Origin: CAZVLE01 sp964627855
GTDB lineage: Bacteria; Bacillota; Dethiobacteria; DTU022
Length of the DNA: 64,000 nt
Assembly (NCBI GenBank): GCA_964627855.1
Contig: CAZVLE010000098.1
Coordinates: 1-64,000, forward strand
Reading direction: 5' to 3'
The notes beneath the pieces were generated by a model, which saw only the letters and a program-made list of their open reading frames with translations, was not told the origin of the DNA and searched no databases. Shown here piece after piece: positions 53,333 to 62,074 of this stretch (positions within the stretch are counted from its first letter, which is position 1; every line of letters begins with the position of its first letter). The position numbers were made by a program, and so were the translations under genes.

Positions 53333-54103
53333 CTACTGGATCCTTTTATCGACAATAAAAAAGCCAATGCCTGCAAGTAGGGCAGCCAGCGCGGCTATAA
53401 CAATGGGTATCCCTACTTCAGGTGTAAATAAAATGCCGAGTATAATCCCAAGCGATCCGAGGATAACAAGCATTACGGCTATCATTTTCATGTAATTAAG
53501 CGGTTTTTCTTCATAGATATCGCCATAATAGCCGGCTGGCAGCTCCGCCCCGGGAAGAAAACCTTTACAATATCTGCATTTGATTGCGCTTTTTTTTATT
53601 TCTTCTCCGCAGAGCGGGCAGGGTTTGGTCTCACCTAAGGCTGCGAAACCTGTTTCGACTGAAGTTTTAGAGTCAGGTGAACTGGTTGCGGAAGATATGG
53701 CTTCAACCAAGATGCGCTTGCAATAACGACACTTTATGGCACCAGCTTTAATCTCCATCGCACAATAGGGACATTTTTTCAGATCAGCCAAAGTTTGAGA
53801 GGCCATCTCATTTTGGGGCTGCTCTTCAAACGGATATTTTGTCGAAACCAGCTCATCAGTCAAAATTCGTTTGCAAAATCTGCATTTCATTGCATTTATT
53901 TTTATTTGCTCCCCACAATGAGGGCAGGCTTTTGTTTCTCTTTCCGTGGCATAAAAAGTTTTTGAAAGAGGCTCAGGCTCAAATGTAAAAACCGTGGAAA
54001 CAGCTTCTTCAGTTAACATATTCCTACAGTAACGGCACTTGATGGCGTGCCACTTTATCTCTTCACCACAGTGCGGGCATAGTTTCGTTGCTTTTTCATT
54101 CAC
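53333..54103 (-). CDS. Four-zinc-ribbon membrane protein
   Basis: This 256-residue protein has four repeats of the same zinc ribbon, CPxCxxEIK-x(5-7)-KCRxC (around residues 9, 60, 111 and 163), joined by acidic linkers. Two membrane helices near 208-250 end the protein. The ribbons are therefore cytoplasmic or exported depending on topology. Zinc ribbons of this type often mediate protein contacts. It is encoded immediately upstream of the DUF815 ATPase with a three-base gap. The function is unknown. Confidence 0.75.
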   Translation of the reverse strand: MNEKATKLCPHCGEEIKWHAIKCRYCRNMLTEEAVSTVFTFEPEPLSKTFYATERETKACPHCGEQIKINAMKCRFCKRILTDELVSTKYPFEEQPQNEMASQTLADLKKCPYCAMEIKAGAIKCRYCKRILVEAISSATSSPDSKTSVETGFAALGETKPCPLCGEEIKKSAIKCRYCKGFLPGAELPAGYYGDIYEEKPLNYMKMIAVMLVILGSLGIILGILFTPEVGIPIVIAALAALLAGIGFFIVDKRIQ

Positions 54104-54490
54104 AAAAGATCACTCCTTTATTTGCTCAGTATCTATAATAACATTGAAACAAGTGATTATCATAGTCATTTTTAATACTTCAATAGTAAAAGTTAAAATC
54201 CTTTATCGTAGCTGCTCACTCTGGAATATGGCAATAATGATTGCCCGGGACCTTGGAACAGCAGTGCACTTAAATTATAGCCGGACAGTTATCCTTCCCT
54301 TCATCAATAAATGCACAAATATAGGAAAAGACCTTTTCGAAAGTGACAACCTATCCTTTTGGAAAGTTATCACTACGGTATTTAACAATCGAACAAACCT
54401 TTATAAGGCAGGTATAGTAATTGTAGGCGTCGAATAAGAGAATTGTCAAATAACAAATATCCAGGTATTTGTAAAGGGGGAGGTTGGGTA
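54104..54490. other. Intergenic region without a supported gene
   Basis: This divergent gap should carry promoters for the zinc-ribbon and YtxH genes. I see no clear promoter pair, terminator or repeat. A plus-strand frame here (up to 54437) begins inside the zinc-ribbon gene and lacks a ribosome site. Confidence 0.5.
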
Positions 54491-54784
54491 ATGTCTTTTC
54501 TAAGCGATTTGGCGGAAAACTTAAGCCGGGATAGCGAGGCAGAAAGAAGAAAAAATGCCTCTAGGAAGTTAGCAACTGGTTTGTTGATCGGAACTGCCCT
54601 CGGTATCACCGCAGGAATTCTCTTTGCTCCAAAGTCAGGCCGGGAAACACGAAAAGAAATTGCTGATAGGGCAGCAGATACTTTTGAGCAATTAAGAGAG
54701 AGCATGGCTGAGCATCTGGATGAATTACAAACCCGCTTAGAAGCTGCAGAGCTCACTGCTGAAGAAGTTAAAAAGAACAAATAA
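54491..54784 (+). CDS. YtxH-domain protein
   Basis: This 97-residue protein has one membrane helix with the YtxH hallmark GTALGITAGILFAPKSGRETR near 35, then a C-terminal amphipathic helix likely to form a coiled coil. YtxH proteins are stress-associated membrane proteins in Firmicutes. The start is ATG 54491 after GGGGGAGG. It precedes a DUF948-like gene by 15 bases, as in ytxGH-type operons. Confidence 0.82.
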   Translation: MSFLSDLAENLSRDSEAERRKNASRKLATGLLIGTALGITAGILFAPKSGRETRKEIADRAADTFEQLRESMAEHLDELQTRLEAAELTAEEVKKNK

Positions 54785-54799
54785 AAAGGGGGTGCAAAT

Positions 54800-55276
54800 A
54801 TGCTTGAACTAGAAATATCAATCAGAGACCTGGGATTATTTTTTCTTTTTGCAGCAGGGTTGGTTGCCCTGGTTTACCTGATTATCGTGCTTAAAAGAGT
54901 TTCAGATCTTCTGAAAAACACCCAGAAAATTATAGAAGAGCATGAAGGAGCAATCAGTGAGCTGATGGAGCATGCGCCCCGTATAGCACAGAACACTGCA
55001 GATATATCTGAAAGAATTATGAGCAGTGTTCATAAAACCGAAGAGATTTTACCCCAGATCCTGGGTAACGTGGAAGATATCAGCGGCTCCATAAATAATA
55101 GCATTCGCAGTATAGATGCATCCATTTCATCAGTAGGAAGCGGCATCGACCATACTGTAGCTGCTGTTCAGGATAGTGCAAGCGATATGAATACCTATCT
55201 GAATATCCTCCTGGAGGCTATCGGCTTTTTAGCCGGTCTTTTTGCTCAAAGCAAGAAAAAGAAGAGAAAGAAGTAA
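54800..55276 (+). CDS. DUF948-like membrane protein (YtxG-like)
   Basis: This 158-residue protein has an N-terminal membrane helix (about 9-30) and a long heptad-rich helical region with Ser/Ile repeats. A second hydrophobic stretch lies near 137-147, before a lysine-rich end (KKKKRKK). This matches the DUF948/YtxG layout. It probably pairs with the YtxH protein in the envelope stress response, by analogy. The ribosome site is GGGGGTG before ATG 54800. Confidence 0.7.
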   Translation: MLELEISIRDLGLFFLFAAGLVALVYLIIVLKRVSDLLKNTQKIIEEHEGAISELMEHAPRIAQNTADISERIMSSVHKTEEILPQILGNVEDISGSINNSIRSIDASISSVGSGIDHTVAAVQDSASDMNTYLNILLEAIGFLAGLFAQSKKKKRKK

Positions 55277-55451
55277 GCCTCTGTCAAAGACTATGCCTTT
55301 TGTTAATGGACTTACAAGCTGGTTTACTTTAAGCACGCGGCTGTCTTTCAATAACTGATTAATCTATTCGTTTTTCTATTGATTGATCTTCGGCTGCTCT
55401 ATTAGCCGGACTTCTTGAGCTTCATAAAGAATATTTTCCGGGAGAGAATAA

Positions 55452-56603
55452 ATGTCGAACCTTGAAATAGTCGCTACGGCCACATTTGGCCTTGAGGCCA
55501 TTGTTGCGGATGAGCTGAAAAATCTCGGTTACCATAATGTCAGAGTTGAGAATGGCAAGGTTTCCTTCATTGCCGATGAATTGGCTATTTGCCGCTGTAA
55601 TCTCTGGCTGCGCTGCGCAGACCGTATTCGCGTTAAAGTTGGTGAATTCAGGGCTGTGACTTTTGATGAACTATTCGAGAAAACTAAGGCACTCCCCTGG
55701 CCAGAGCTTCTGCCTCGCAATGCCAATTTTCCCGTTGACGGAAAATCAGTTCAGTCAAGACTTTTTAGTATATCTGACTGTCAGGCCATCACAAAAAAAG
55801 CGGTCGTGGAGAGTCTGAAAAACAAGTACAAGTGTGACTGGTTTAGCGAGGATGGACCACTTTACAGAATTGAAGTATCTGTTTTAAAAGATATCGCCAC
55901 GCTAACTATCGACACAAGTGGTTCAGGCCTGCACAAGCGCGGTTATCGCCTGGCCGGCAGTGAAGCGCCACTAAAAGAAACCCTGGCAGCAGCCATGGTC
56001 ATCCTGGCGCGTTGGAAACCGGACATAACCCTGGTTGATCCTTTTTGTGGATCCGGGACTATACCAATTGAAGCTGCGCTAATCGGGCAAAATATTGCAC
56101 CTGGCATGAACCGCACCTATGCTGCTGAAAAGTGGCCTACCATCCCCAGAGAACTTTGGCGTGAAGCTCGCAGGGAATCTCACGAACTGGCAGACTATGA
56201 GAAGAAACTCGATCTAAGCGGTACTGATATCAACAATACCATGATTCAGGCTGCCCGCAAGAATGCCGCCGAAGCCGGTGTTGAAGACCTGATCCATTTT
56301 CAGACCAGACCCATGTCAGAATTAAGCTCACAGAAAAAATTTGGAAAAATTATCTGTAACCCTCCCTACGGAGAAAGACTGGGTGACATTGAAGAGGTGG
56401 ATAAACTTTACCGGGACATGGGTAAGATGTTCAGATACCTTGACACCTGGTCATACTATATTCTGACAGCAAGTGAAAATTTTGAACTCCTCTTCGGCAG
56501 CAAGGCAACCAAAAGACGGAAGCTTTACCATGGCAATATAAAGGTTCATCTTTACCAGTATTATGGTCCAGGTCCATCTGCCATGAAAGGACTGAAATCT
56601 TGA
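55452..56603 (+). CDS. THUMP-domain rRNA methyltransferase (YpsC/RlmL-like)
   Basis: This 383-residue enzyme methylates guanine N2 in 23S rRNA or a related RNA. The N-terminal part has a ferredoxin-like and THUMP domain (ATATFGLEAIVADEL). The Rossmann MTase has DPFCGSGTIPIEAALIG near 197 and the catalytic motif NPPYGERLG near 299. The organisation matches B. subtilis YpsC, the RlmL N-terminal half. ATG 55452 has GGGAGAG eight bases upstream. It overlaps the dehydrogenase start by four bases. Confidence 0.88.
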   Translation: MSNLEIVATATFGLEAIVADELKNLGYHNVRVENGKVSFIADELAICRCNLWLRCADRIRVKVGEFRAVTFDELFEKTKALPWPELLPRNANFPVDGKSVQSRLFSISDCQAITKKAVVESLKNKYKCDWFSEDGPLYRIEVSVLKDIATLTIDTSGSGLHKRGYRLAGSEAPLKETLAAAMVILARWKPDITLVDPFCGSGTIPIEAALIGQNIAPGMNRTYAAEKWPTIPRELWREARRESHELADYEKKLDLSGTDINNTMIQAARKNAAEAGVEDLIHFQTRPMSELSSQKKFGKIICNPPYGERLGDIEEVDKLYRDMGKMFRYLDTWSYYILTASENFELLFGSKATKRRKLYHGNIKVHLYQYYGPGPSAMKGLKS

Positions 56604-57610
56604 AAGCAGCGGTGATTAGCGGACCGGGAGAAATTATGGTTACTGATAAGCCAGTTCCTACCCCCGGGTTTGCAGAAGTGCTGGTAAAAGTCGGATATTG
56701 CGGTATATGTGGCTCAGATATCCATGCCTTTGATAGCGGTTTTTTTCCCCCAGAAGTAGTAATCGGACATGAATTCTCCGGCCTTATCGCCGCGATTGGA
56801 CCCGGTTGCGAAGGGTTGGCTATCAGCGACCGGGTAGTTGCTAATAACAATACACCCTGTGGGAGCTGTCATTTTTGCCTGAAAAGTGCTAACAACCTCT
56901 GCCCGGAAATGCGCAGGCTTGGCATTGCTGATCACGGCGCCCTGGCAGAGTATGTTATTGTTCCTTTAGAGAGTATTTACAAGCTGCCGACAGCAGTATC
57001 GCTTGCTGAAGCTGCCCTTGCCGAGCCCCTGAGCGTTGCCCTGCACGCAGTTAGAAAAAGTAGTCGGCCTCCCGAACAGAAAATTGTCATCATTGGGGCC
57101 GGGACAATCGGCCTGTTATTACTGGCCCTCTTAAAAGACCTTGGCGTCACGGAGATTTTAGTAGTTGAACCGCTTGCCAATCGGGCTGCAGCAGCAATCC
57201 AGCTGGGAGCCACTGCTGTAATTAACCCCCTGGAAAAAAATCTTTCTAACGAGATTGATTCATTTTATGGAAAACCTGGCCCAGGCCTTGTTTATGAGTG
57301 TGCAGGTCTTCCGGATACAATCAGCGATGCCTGCACTATAGTGGCAACAGGGGGCTCAGTAATTGTTCTTGGTATATGCCATCAGCCTGTAAATACTAAT
57401 TTTTTAAGCCTGGTTACCAGGGAGATAAATATCATCCCTGCTTTTAGCAAAACCAGGGACGATTTTAAAGATGCAGTCAAAATCATTGCCACCGGCAGGT
57501 TGAATCTGGCTACCCTAATCTCCCGCAAGATATCGATGATGGACCTGAAAGAAGGTTTTACTTCACCGGCAAGCAATTACATTAAAATCCTTGTCGAACC
57601 GGGGAGATAG
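56600..57610 (+). CDS. Zinc-dependent medium-chain dehydrogenase
   Basis: This 336-residue oxidoreductase is of the alcohol/sorbitol dehydrogenase family. Catalytic zinc sites are CGICGSD near 35 and GHEFSG near 56. The structural zinc loop is CGSCHFCLKSANNLC. The NAD(P) Rossmann motif is IIGAGTIGLL near 155. The substrate may be a polyol or threonine; it cannot be fixed. Start TTG 56600 overlaps the stop of the methyltransferase gene (TTGA). Confidence 0.85.
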   Translation: MKAAVISGPGEIMVTDKPVPTPGFAEVLVKVGYCGICGSDIHAFDSGFFPPEVVIGHEFSGLIAAIGPGCEGLAISDRVVANNNTPCGSCHFCLKSANNLCPEMRRLGIADHGALAEYVIVPLESIYKLPTAVSLAEAALAEPLSVALHAVRKSSRPPEQKIVIIGAGTIGLLLLALLKDLGVTEILVVEPLANRAAAAIQLGATAVINPLEKNLSNEIDSFYGKPGPGLVYECAGLPDTISDACTIVATGGSVIVLGICHQPVNTNFLSLVTREINIIPAFSKTRDDFKDAVKIIATGRLNLATLISRKISMMDLKEGFTSPASNYIKILVEPGR

Positions 57611-57679
57611 CTGTAAGCTCTAAAGCAAGTCAACAAATTCAATTATAAGTGACTTGGAAATTTAAAAGAAAGATCGCCA

Positions 57680-58495
57680 ATGACATCAACATGGAATCCT
57701 CTGCGAATTAAAAACAGGCAAAACCTTTACCTTTCCGCTCTCTTAAGAGAAGTAAAGCATGACAATGCAGCGGCCGGATATCCGCTTAGTAATAAAACAC
57801 TTATTGTTGTTTGCCACGGTTTCACTGGTTCGAAGGAGGGTGGAGGCCGGGCTCTGGCCATGGGCAATGAACTTGCCACGCTTGGATTCAGCACGCTTCT
57901 GTTCGATTTTGCCGGTTGTGGCGAGAGTGATGGCAAGTGGGAGGAGCTGACTCTCAGCGGACAAGTAGATGATCTCTCAGCCGTGGTCGGATGGTGCCGT
58001 GAAAATGGCTTTAACCGGATTATTTTAATGGGACGTAGTTTCGGAGGCACTACCGCACTGCTCTATGCCGGGGAGGACAGCAAGATAGCTGCTGTATGTA
58101 CCTGGGCTGCCGTAGCCAGGCCGGCCCTGCTATTCAGGCCCTATCTAAAAAACAACTTAAACGGACCGGGTAATGAAGTGATCATGATAAAAGGCAGCGA
58201 AGGTGAAGTGGCCCTGAAAAGAAGTTTTTTCCTTGATTTAACCCGACACGATCTGCTCGCTTCCACAGGGAAAATTGCCCCGCGCAATTTACTGATCATT
58301 CATGGTTCTGCTGACGAAACAGTGCCTGCAACTAATGCCCATATAATTTACCAGGCGGCGGGAAACCCGAAAGAGTTGGCGATCATTGAAGGTGCGGATC
58401 ACCGTTTTTCTATGCACCTTGAAAGGGTCTGGAGCGTTTTCTTCAGCTGGCTGCAGAGCTTAAAAAACGTCCCATTGGAGCGTGACAATGCCTGA
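57680..58495 (+). CDS. Alpha/beta hydrolase
   Basis: This 271-residue soluble hydrolase has the oxyanion segment VVCHGFTGSKEGGG near 43, nucleophile elbow MGRSFGG near 117, acid HGSADETVP near 217 and His in GADHRFS near 243. This matches serine aminopeptidase/acyl-protein thioesterase-like folds (YfhR-type). The substrate is unknown. Its last bases overlap the start of a 57-residue membrane protein gene. Confidence 0.83.
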   Translation: MTSTWNPLRIKNRQNLYLSALLREVKHDNAAAGYPLSNKTLIVVCHGFTGSKEGGGRALAMGNELATLGFSTLLFDFAGCGESDGKWEELTLSGQVDDLSAVVGWCRENGFNRIILMGRSFGGTTALLYAGEDSKIAAVCTWAAVARPALLFRPYLKNNLNGPGNEVIMIKGSEGEVALKRSFFLDLTRHDLLASTGKIAPRNLLIIHGSADETVPATNAHIIYQAAGNPKELAIIEGADHRFSMHLERVWSVFFSWLQSLKNVPLERDNA

Positions 58496-58661
58496 TTGGA
58501 TGCATTCGCTGTTTTATGTAATTATATTTTCTGTTACTCTTACATTTATCTTTCTACTCACCAAGGACTTCCTGGGCCTGATCGCCGGGCTAATTGCCGG
58601 ACATCTTGTGGCCAGTTTCCTGGTATCTCATATACCCGGTTTTTGGGGCAGGAAAAAATAA
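58488..58661 (+). CDS. 57-residue membrane protein
   Basis: A short frame from ATG 58488 to TAA 58661 encodes a 57-residue protein with two hydrophobic segments (about 7-24 and 28-49) separated by TKDF. A basic end, GRKK, follows. GGAG lies seven bases before the ATG. It overlaps the hydrolase stop by eight bases, so the two are translationally coupled. No family is recognised; it may anchor or partner the hydrolase. The next gene is convergent, and 58662-58845 shows no clear terminator. Confidence 0.65.
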   Translation: MPDWMHSLFYVIIFSVTLTFIFLLTKDFLGLIAGLIAGHLVASFLVSHIPGFWGRKK

Positions 58662-58845
58662 TTTTCACCACCCATAAGGTCTAGTAGTATTCCTTACTTT
58701 GCCACTGACCATCAATAAACCGGCAACAATCAGGCTGATTCATACAACCTGCAAAGCGACTATAAGTTCGTCGATGCATAAAAACAGCGCTTACACAATT
58801 CCTCTTAGTGAGCCCAGGTTCGTATCCGTACCTGCTCTGGAAACA

Positions 58846-60570
58846 TCAACCTGCCCCCTGAAATAGCAATAGTTCAATCTCACTACGGTTGCGGCAGTTA
58901 AAAACATCTTTTTTTTCAAGCCAACCCTTTCGGGCAACAGCAACACCGAGGGCCGTATCACTAAAACCTTCTAATTGATGAGCATCAGGATTAATCGAGA
59001 CTTGTATTCCCATCTCCTTAATCTTTTTCAGGTGCCGCCAATCTAGATCAAGGCGGGCAGGGTTGGCATTAAGTTCCAGGACAATCCCCTTTTCGGCAGC
59101 TTTTCTGAAAATAGAATCCAGATCCAGATCTGAACTAGCCCTGCCCAGCAGGAGGCGATTTGTCGGATGCCCAAGCATGGTCACCTTAGGGTGTTCAAGA
59201 GCTTTCAGCACCCGTTCAGTAATTCTGCTTCTTTCCATTTTCAAGGCTGAATGGACCGAAGCGATAACGAAGTCAAGTTTTTCTAAAACCGAATCTGGAT
59301 AATCGAGGCTGCCATCAGCAAGAATATCCGACTCGACTCCACAAAATATGCCAATATCAGGATATTTTAAGCGCAAACCTTCAATCTCTTCCCTTTGTCT
59401 TGCAAGGTCTACTTCGTTTAGGCCCCCGGCATAGAAAGCAGATTGACTATGATCACTAATCCCGACATATTGATAGCCAAGTTGAAGGCAATGCATAACA
59501 ATATCTTCCAGTGAATTTTTCCCGTCGCTATAGAGGCTGTGAACATGAAATACCCCTCTGATATCACCCGGTTTAACCAGGTCTGGAAGAGTCCCTTTTT
59601 CTGCTGCCTCGATCTCACCATTATTTTCACGAAGCTCCGGAGGTATATATGCCAGCCCGAGGGTGTTAAATAATTCATCTTCATCACGGCAGGTAATCAG
59701 TTCCTGCTCCCTGTAGAGGCCGTATTCATTTATTTTAAAACCAATCTTTTTCGCCCGGTGCCGCATAGCGGTATTATGTTCTTTACTGCCGGTAAAGTGA
59801 TGCAGGGCATAGGGATATTGGTCTGGACGAACCACACGCATATCAGCATTGATTCCTTTTTCAAGCTTAACAGATACTTTTGTTTCACCCATGGCAATTA
59901 TATCTTTTACAGCATGCAGTTCACTGAAGGTTTTGGCAAGACTTTGCGGCTCAGAAGTTGCCGCAACGATGTCAATATCCTTGACAATCTCCAGGCAGCG
60001 CCTGATACTACCGGCAAGACTGATTTCGACTGGGTTTGCATGCCTCGATAACTCTGACAAAAGGTGGCTGGCAATACTTCGAGCTTCACTGTAAAAAAAG
60101 CGACCTTGATGCCTGCGAAAGAACTCAATTCCTTCAAGAATATTATCCTGACTTTTCGGCCCGAATCCCTTCAGGTTTAACAGGCGGTTTTCCCTGCAGG
60201 CATATTCAAGCTCTGCCAGAGTAGTTATTTCCAGTATTTCATAAAGGGTCCTGACTTTCTTTGGCCCAAGACCCGGCACTTCAATAATCTCAAGCAGACC
60301 AGCGGGGACACTTCTTCTGAGCTCATCGTAATAGGTAAGATTACCGTTTATAACCAGTTCTTTGATTTTCTCATTGAGGGCTGCGCCAATACCCTTAACT
60401 TCTTTGAGCCTGTCTTCTCGTGCCAGCCTTTCGAGCTCTTCATCCCCAATCAACTCCACTGTTCGCGCAGCACCGTAATAAGCACGACTTTTATAGGGGT
60501 TTTCTCCTTTCAACTCAAGCAGAACAGCAATTTCCTCCAGGATTTTAGCTACACCTTGCCGCACAACCAC
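58846..60570 (-). CDS. polX: PolX-type DNA polymerase/3'-5' exonuclease
   Basis: This 574-residue DNA repair enzyme has an N-terminal helical and HhH part (IEVPGLGPKKVRTLYEIL). The family X polymerase palm has GSIRRCLEIVKDIDIV near 190. A C-terminal PHP exonuclease domain has HVHSLYSDGKN near 343, GISDHSQSA and the metal ligand segment NPDAHQLEG. The order and length match bacterial PolX. Start GTG 60570 lies nine bases after GGGGGTG; TTG 60588 is less likely. It lies 27 bases after the M20 peptidase gene. Confidence 0.9.
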   Translation of the reverse strand: MVVRQGVAKILEEIAVLLELKGENPYKSRAYYGAARTVELIGDEELERLAREDRLKEVKGIGAALNEKIKELVINGNLTYYDELRRSVPAGLLEIIEVPGLGPKKVRTLYEILEITTLAELEYACRENRLLNLKGFGPKSQDNILEGIEFFRRHQGRFFYSEARSIASHLLSELSRHANPVEISLAGSIRRCLEIVKDIDIVAATSEPQSLAKTFSELHAVKDIIAMGETKVSVKLEKGINADMRVVRPDQYPYALHHFTGSKEHNTAMRHRAKKIGFKINEYGLYREQELITCRDEDELFNTLGLAYIPPELRENNGEIEAAEKGTLPDLVKPGDIRGVFHVHSLYSDGKNSLEDIVMHCLQLGYQYVGISDHSQSAFYAGGLNEVDLARQREEIEGLRLKYPDIGIFCGVESDILADGSLDYPDSVLEKLDFVIASVHSALKMERSRITERVLKALEHPKVTMLGHPTNRLLLGRASSDLDLDSIFRKAAEKGIVLELNANPARLDLDWRHLKKIKEMGIQVSINPDAHQLEGFSDTALGVAVARKGWLEKKDVFNCRNRSEIELLLFQGAG

Positions 60571-60597
60571 AATGATTGTCACCCCCAAGCTGTCTCA

Positions 60598-61932
60598 CTA
60601 ATGAAACCCGGGCAGGTTAGGGCCACTTCCCCTGCACCAGTTAACCATCATTACCACCAGCGCCCTCACCGCCTCCATAACCTTTTCAATTTCAATGCAC
60701 TCATTCACTGTGTGAGCAGAGACAACATCGCCAGGCCCGTACATAACGGTAGGAATACCGCCATAGAGGTTAAAGATACGCATGTCTGAACCATAGGTGA
60801 CCGCTTCATACTGAACCTTTCGGGACAAAGCGCTACGATGGCTAAGGCTTAGGGTTTTTACCAGGTCGCTCTCAATAGCAACCTCAGCCGGTTCGAAAAG
60901 CCCCTCATACCATTCTACCCGGGGTTGGTTTAACGAAAGCCATGGGTCAGCTTCTGCAACCTCCCTGACAGTATTTTCAAAGGCCCGGTGCATTTCTGTT
61001 ACTGACTCGCCCGGGAATATTCCCATTCTTCCGTGAGCTTCAAGATAGTCGGGGACACTGGAAGGCCAATCTCCAGCTTTAACAATCCCTACACTGAATG
61101 GCGCAACATTGGAAGGGTCGGCATAATAGCGCAGCGATTCACTGTGGAAATCAGCATGGCGCCGCCTGTCCAATGCCTTCAGTGCTGTGTAGATAAGATA
61201 AAATTTATCAATTGCATTGACACCCTGGTGGGCCATACAGGCATGAATTGACCGACCCTGCACAATTATTTTAAAAGTATGGCAGCCGGATTGCATATGG
61301 CAGATTCTCAATTGTGTCGGCTCAAGGATCAGGCAGGCATCAGCCTTTAAACCTTCTTCAACAAGGGCAAAAGCACCGCAGCCACCGGTTTCTTCTCCAC
61401 AAACACTGGTAAAAATGATATCACCCCGGTTTTCAAAGCCAATTTCCTGCAATACCTTAATAGCTGCAATCCCGGCCGCCAGACCGCCCTTCATATCAAG
61501 AGCGCCTCGACCATATACTTTTCCATTCCTGAAACTACCGCTCAAAGGGTCTTCCTGCCAGCAGGAGAGGTCCCCGGGAGGAACAACATCCACATGACCA
61601 TTCAGGATAAGAGATCTTCCTCGTTTTTGGTCGACGTCTGAACCGTCATACCTCTCTCCAGTGCCTTTTTTACAGGCGATGAGATTATACCGTCTTACAA
61701 AGGGATAGCCATCATCACTAAATGCCTTGTGCATCTTGAGTTTTTCAGGGTCAACCTTTACCAACCTTGTCTCCAGGTCCAACTCATCAAGCTGTTTTTT
61801 CAAAAAAAGCTGAATCTGTTCTTCCTCACCAGAATAGCTGTTGATATTGATAGCATTTTGAATTAACTGCACCAGGTAATCACGATTTGCTTCAACTTTT
61901 TGCCTGACCAGTTCAAAGAAATCAGATTTCAT
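60598..61932 (-). CDS. M20-family deacylase/peptidase (ArgE/DapE-like)
   Basis: This 444-residue metal-dependent amidase has the first metal motif LILNGHVDVVPPGD near 107 and GRGALDMKGGLAAG near 137. The catalytic Glu pair is in SVCGEETGGCG near 172, and the metal His is near the end in SAHTVNECIE. It matches acetylornithine deacetylase/succinyl-diaminopimelate desuccinylase relatives. The exact substrate is undecided. ATG 61932 follows CAGGAG. It is the first gene ahead of polX. Confidence 0.85.
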   Translation of the reverse strand: MKSDFFELVRQKVEANRDYLVQLIQNAININSYSGEEEQIQLFLKKQLDELDLETRLVKVDPEKLKMHKAFSDDGYPFVRRYNLIACKKGTGERYDGSDVDQKRGRSLILNGHVDVVPPGDLSCWQEDPLSGSFRNGKVYGRGALDMKGGLAAGIAAIKVLQEIGFENRGDIIFTSVCGEETGGCGAFALVEEGLKADACLILEPTQLRICHMQSGCHTFKIIVQGRSIHACMAHQGVNAIDKFYLIYTALKALDRRRHADFHSESLRYYADPSNVAPFSVGIVKAGDWPSSVPDYLEAHGRMGIFPGESVTEMHRAFENTVREVAEADPWLSLNQPRVEWYEGLFEPAEVAIESDLVKTLSLSHRSALSRKVQYEAVTYGSDMRIFNLYGGIPTVMYGPGDVVSAHTVNECIEIEKVMEAVRALVVMMVNWCRGSGPNLPGFH

Positions 61933-62074
61933 AGATATGAACTCCTGATTGTTTGGTTTTCAAGAAGCTTACATAATCACATTTTAAGTTTATCATAGAT
62001 TAGACAAATTTAACCGGTTCATCTGAACAGAAGATCAGATATAATAGAACAAATGGCTGCGAGGAGGGTTTACT

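Noticed and set aside
54039..54437. 132-codon plus-strand frame in the divergent gap
   Set aside because: It begins inside the zinc-ribbon gene, has no ribosome site, and shows no domain.
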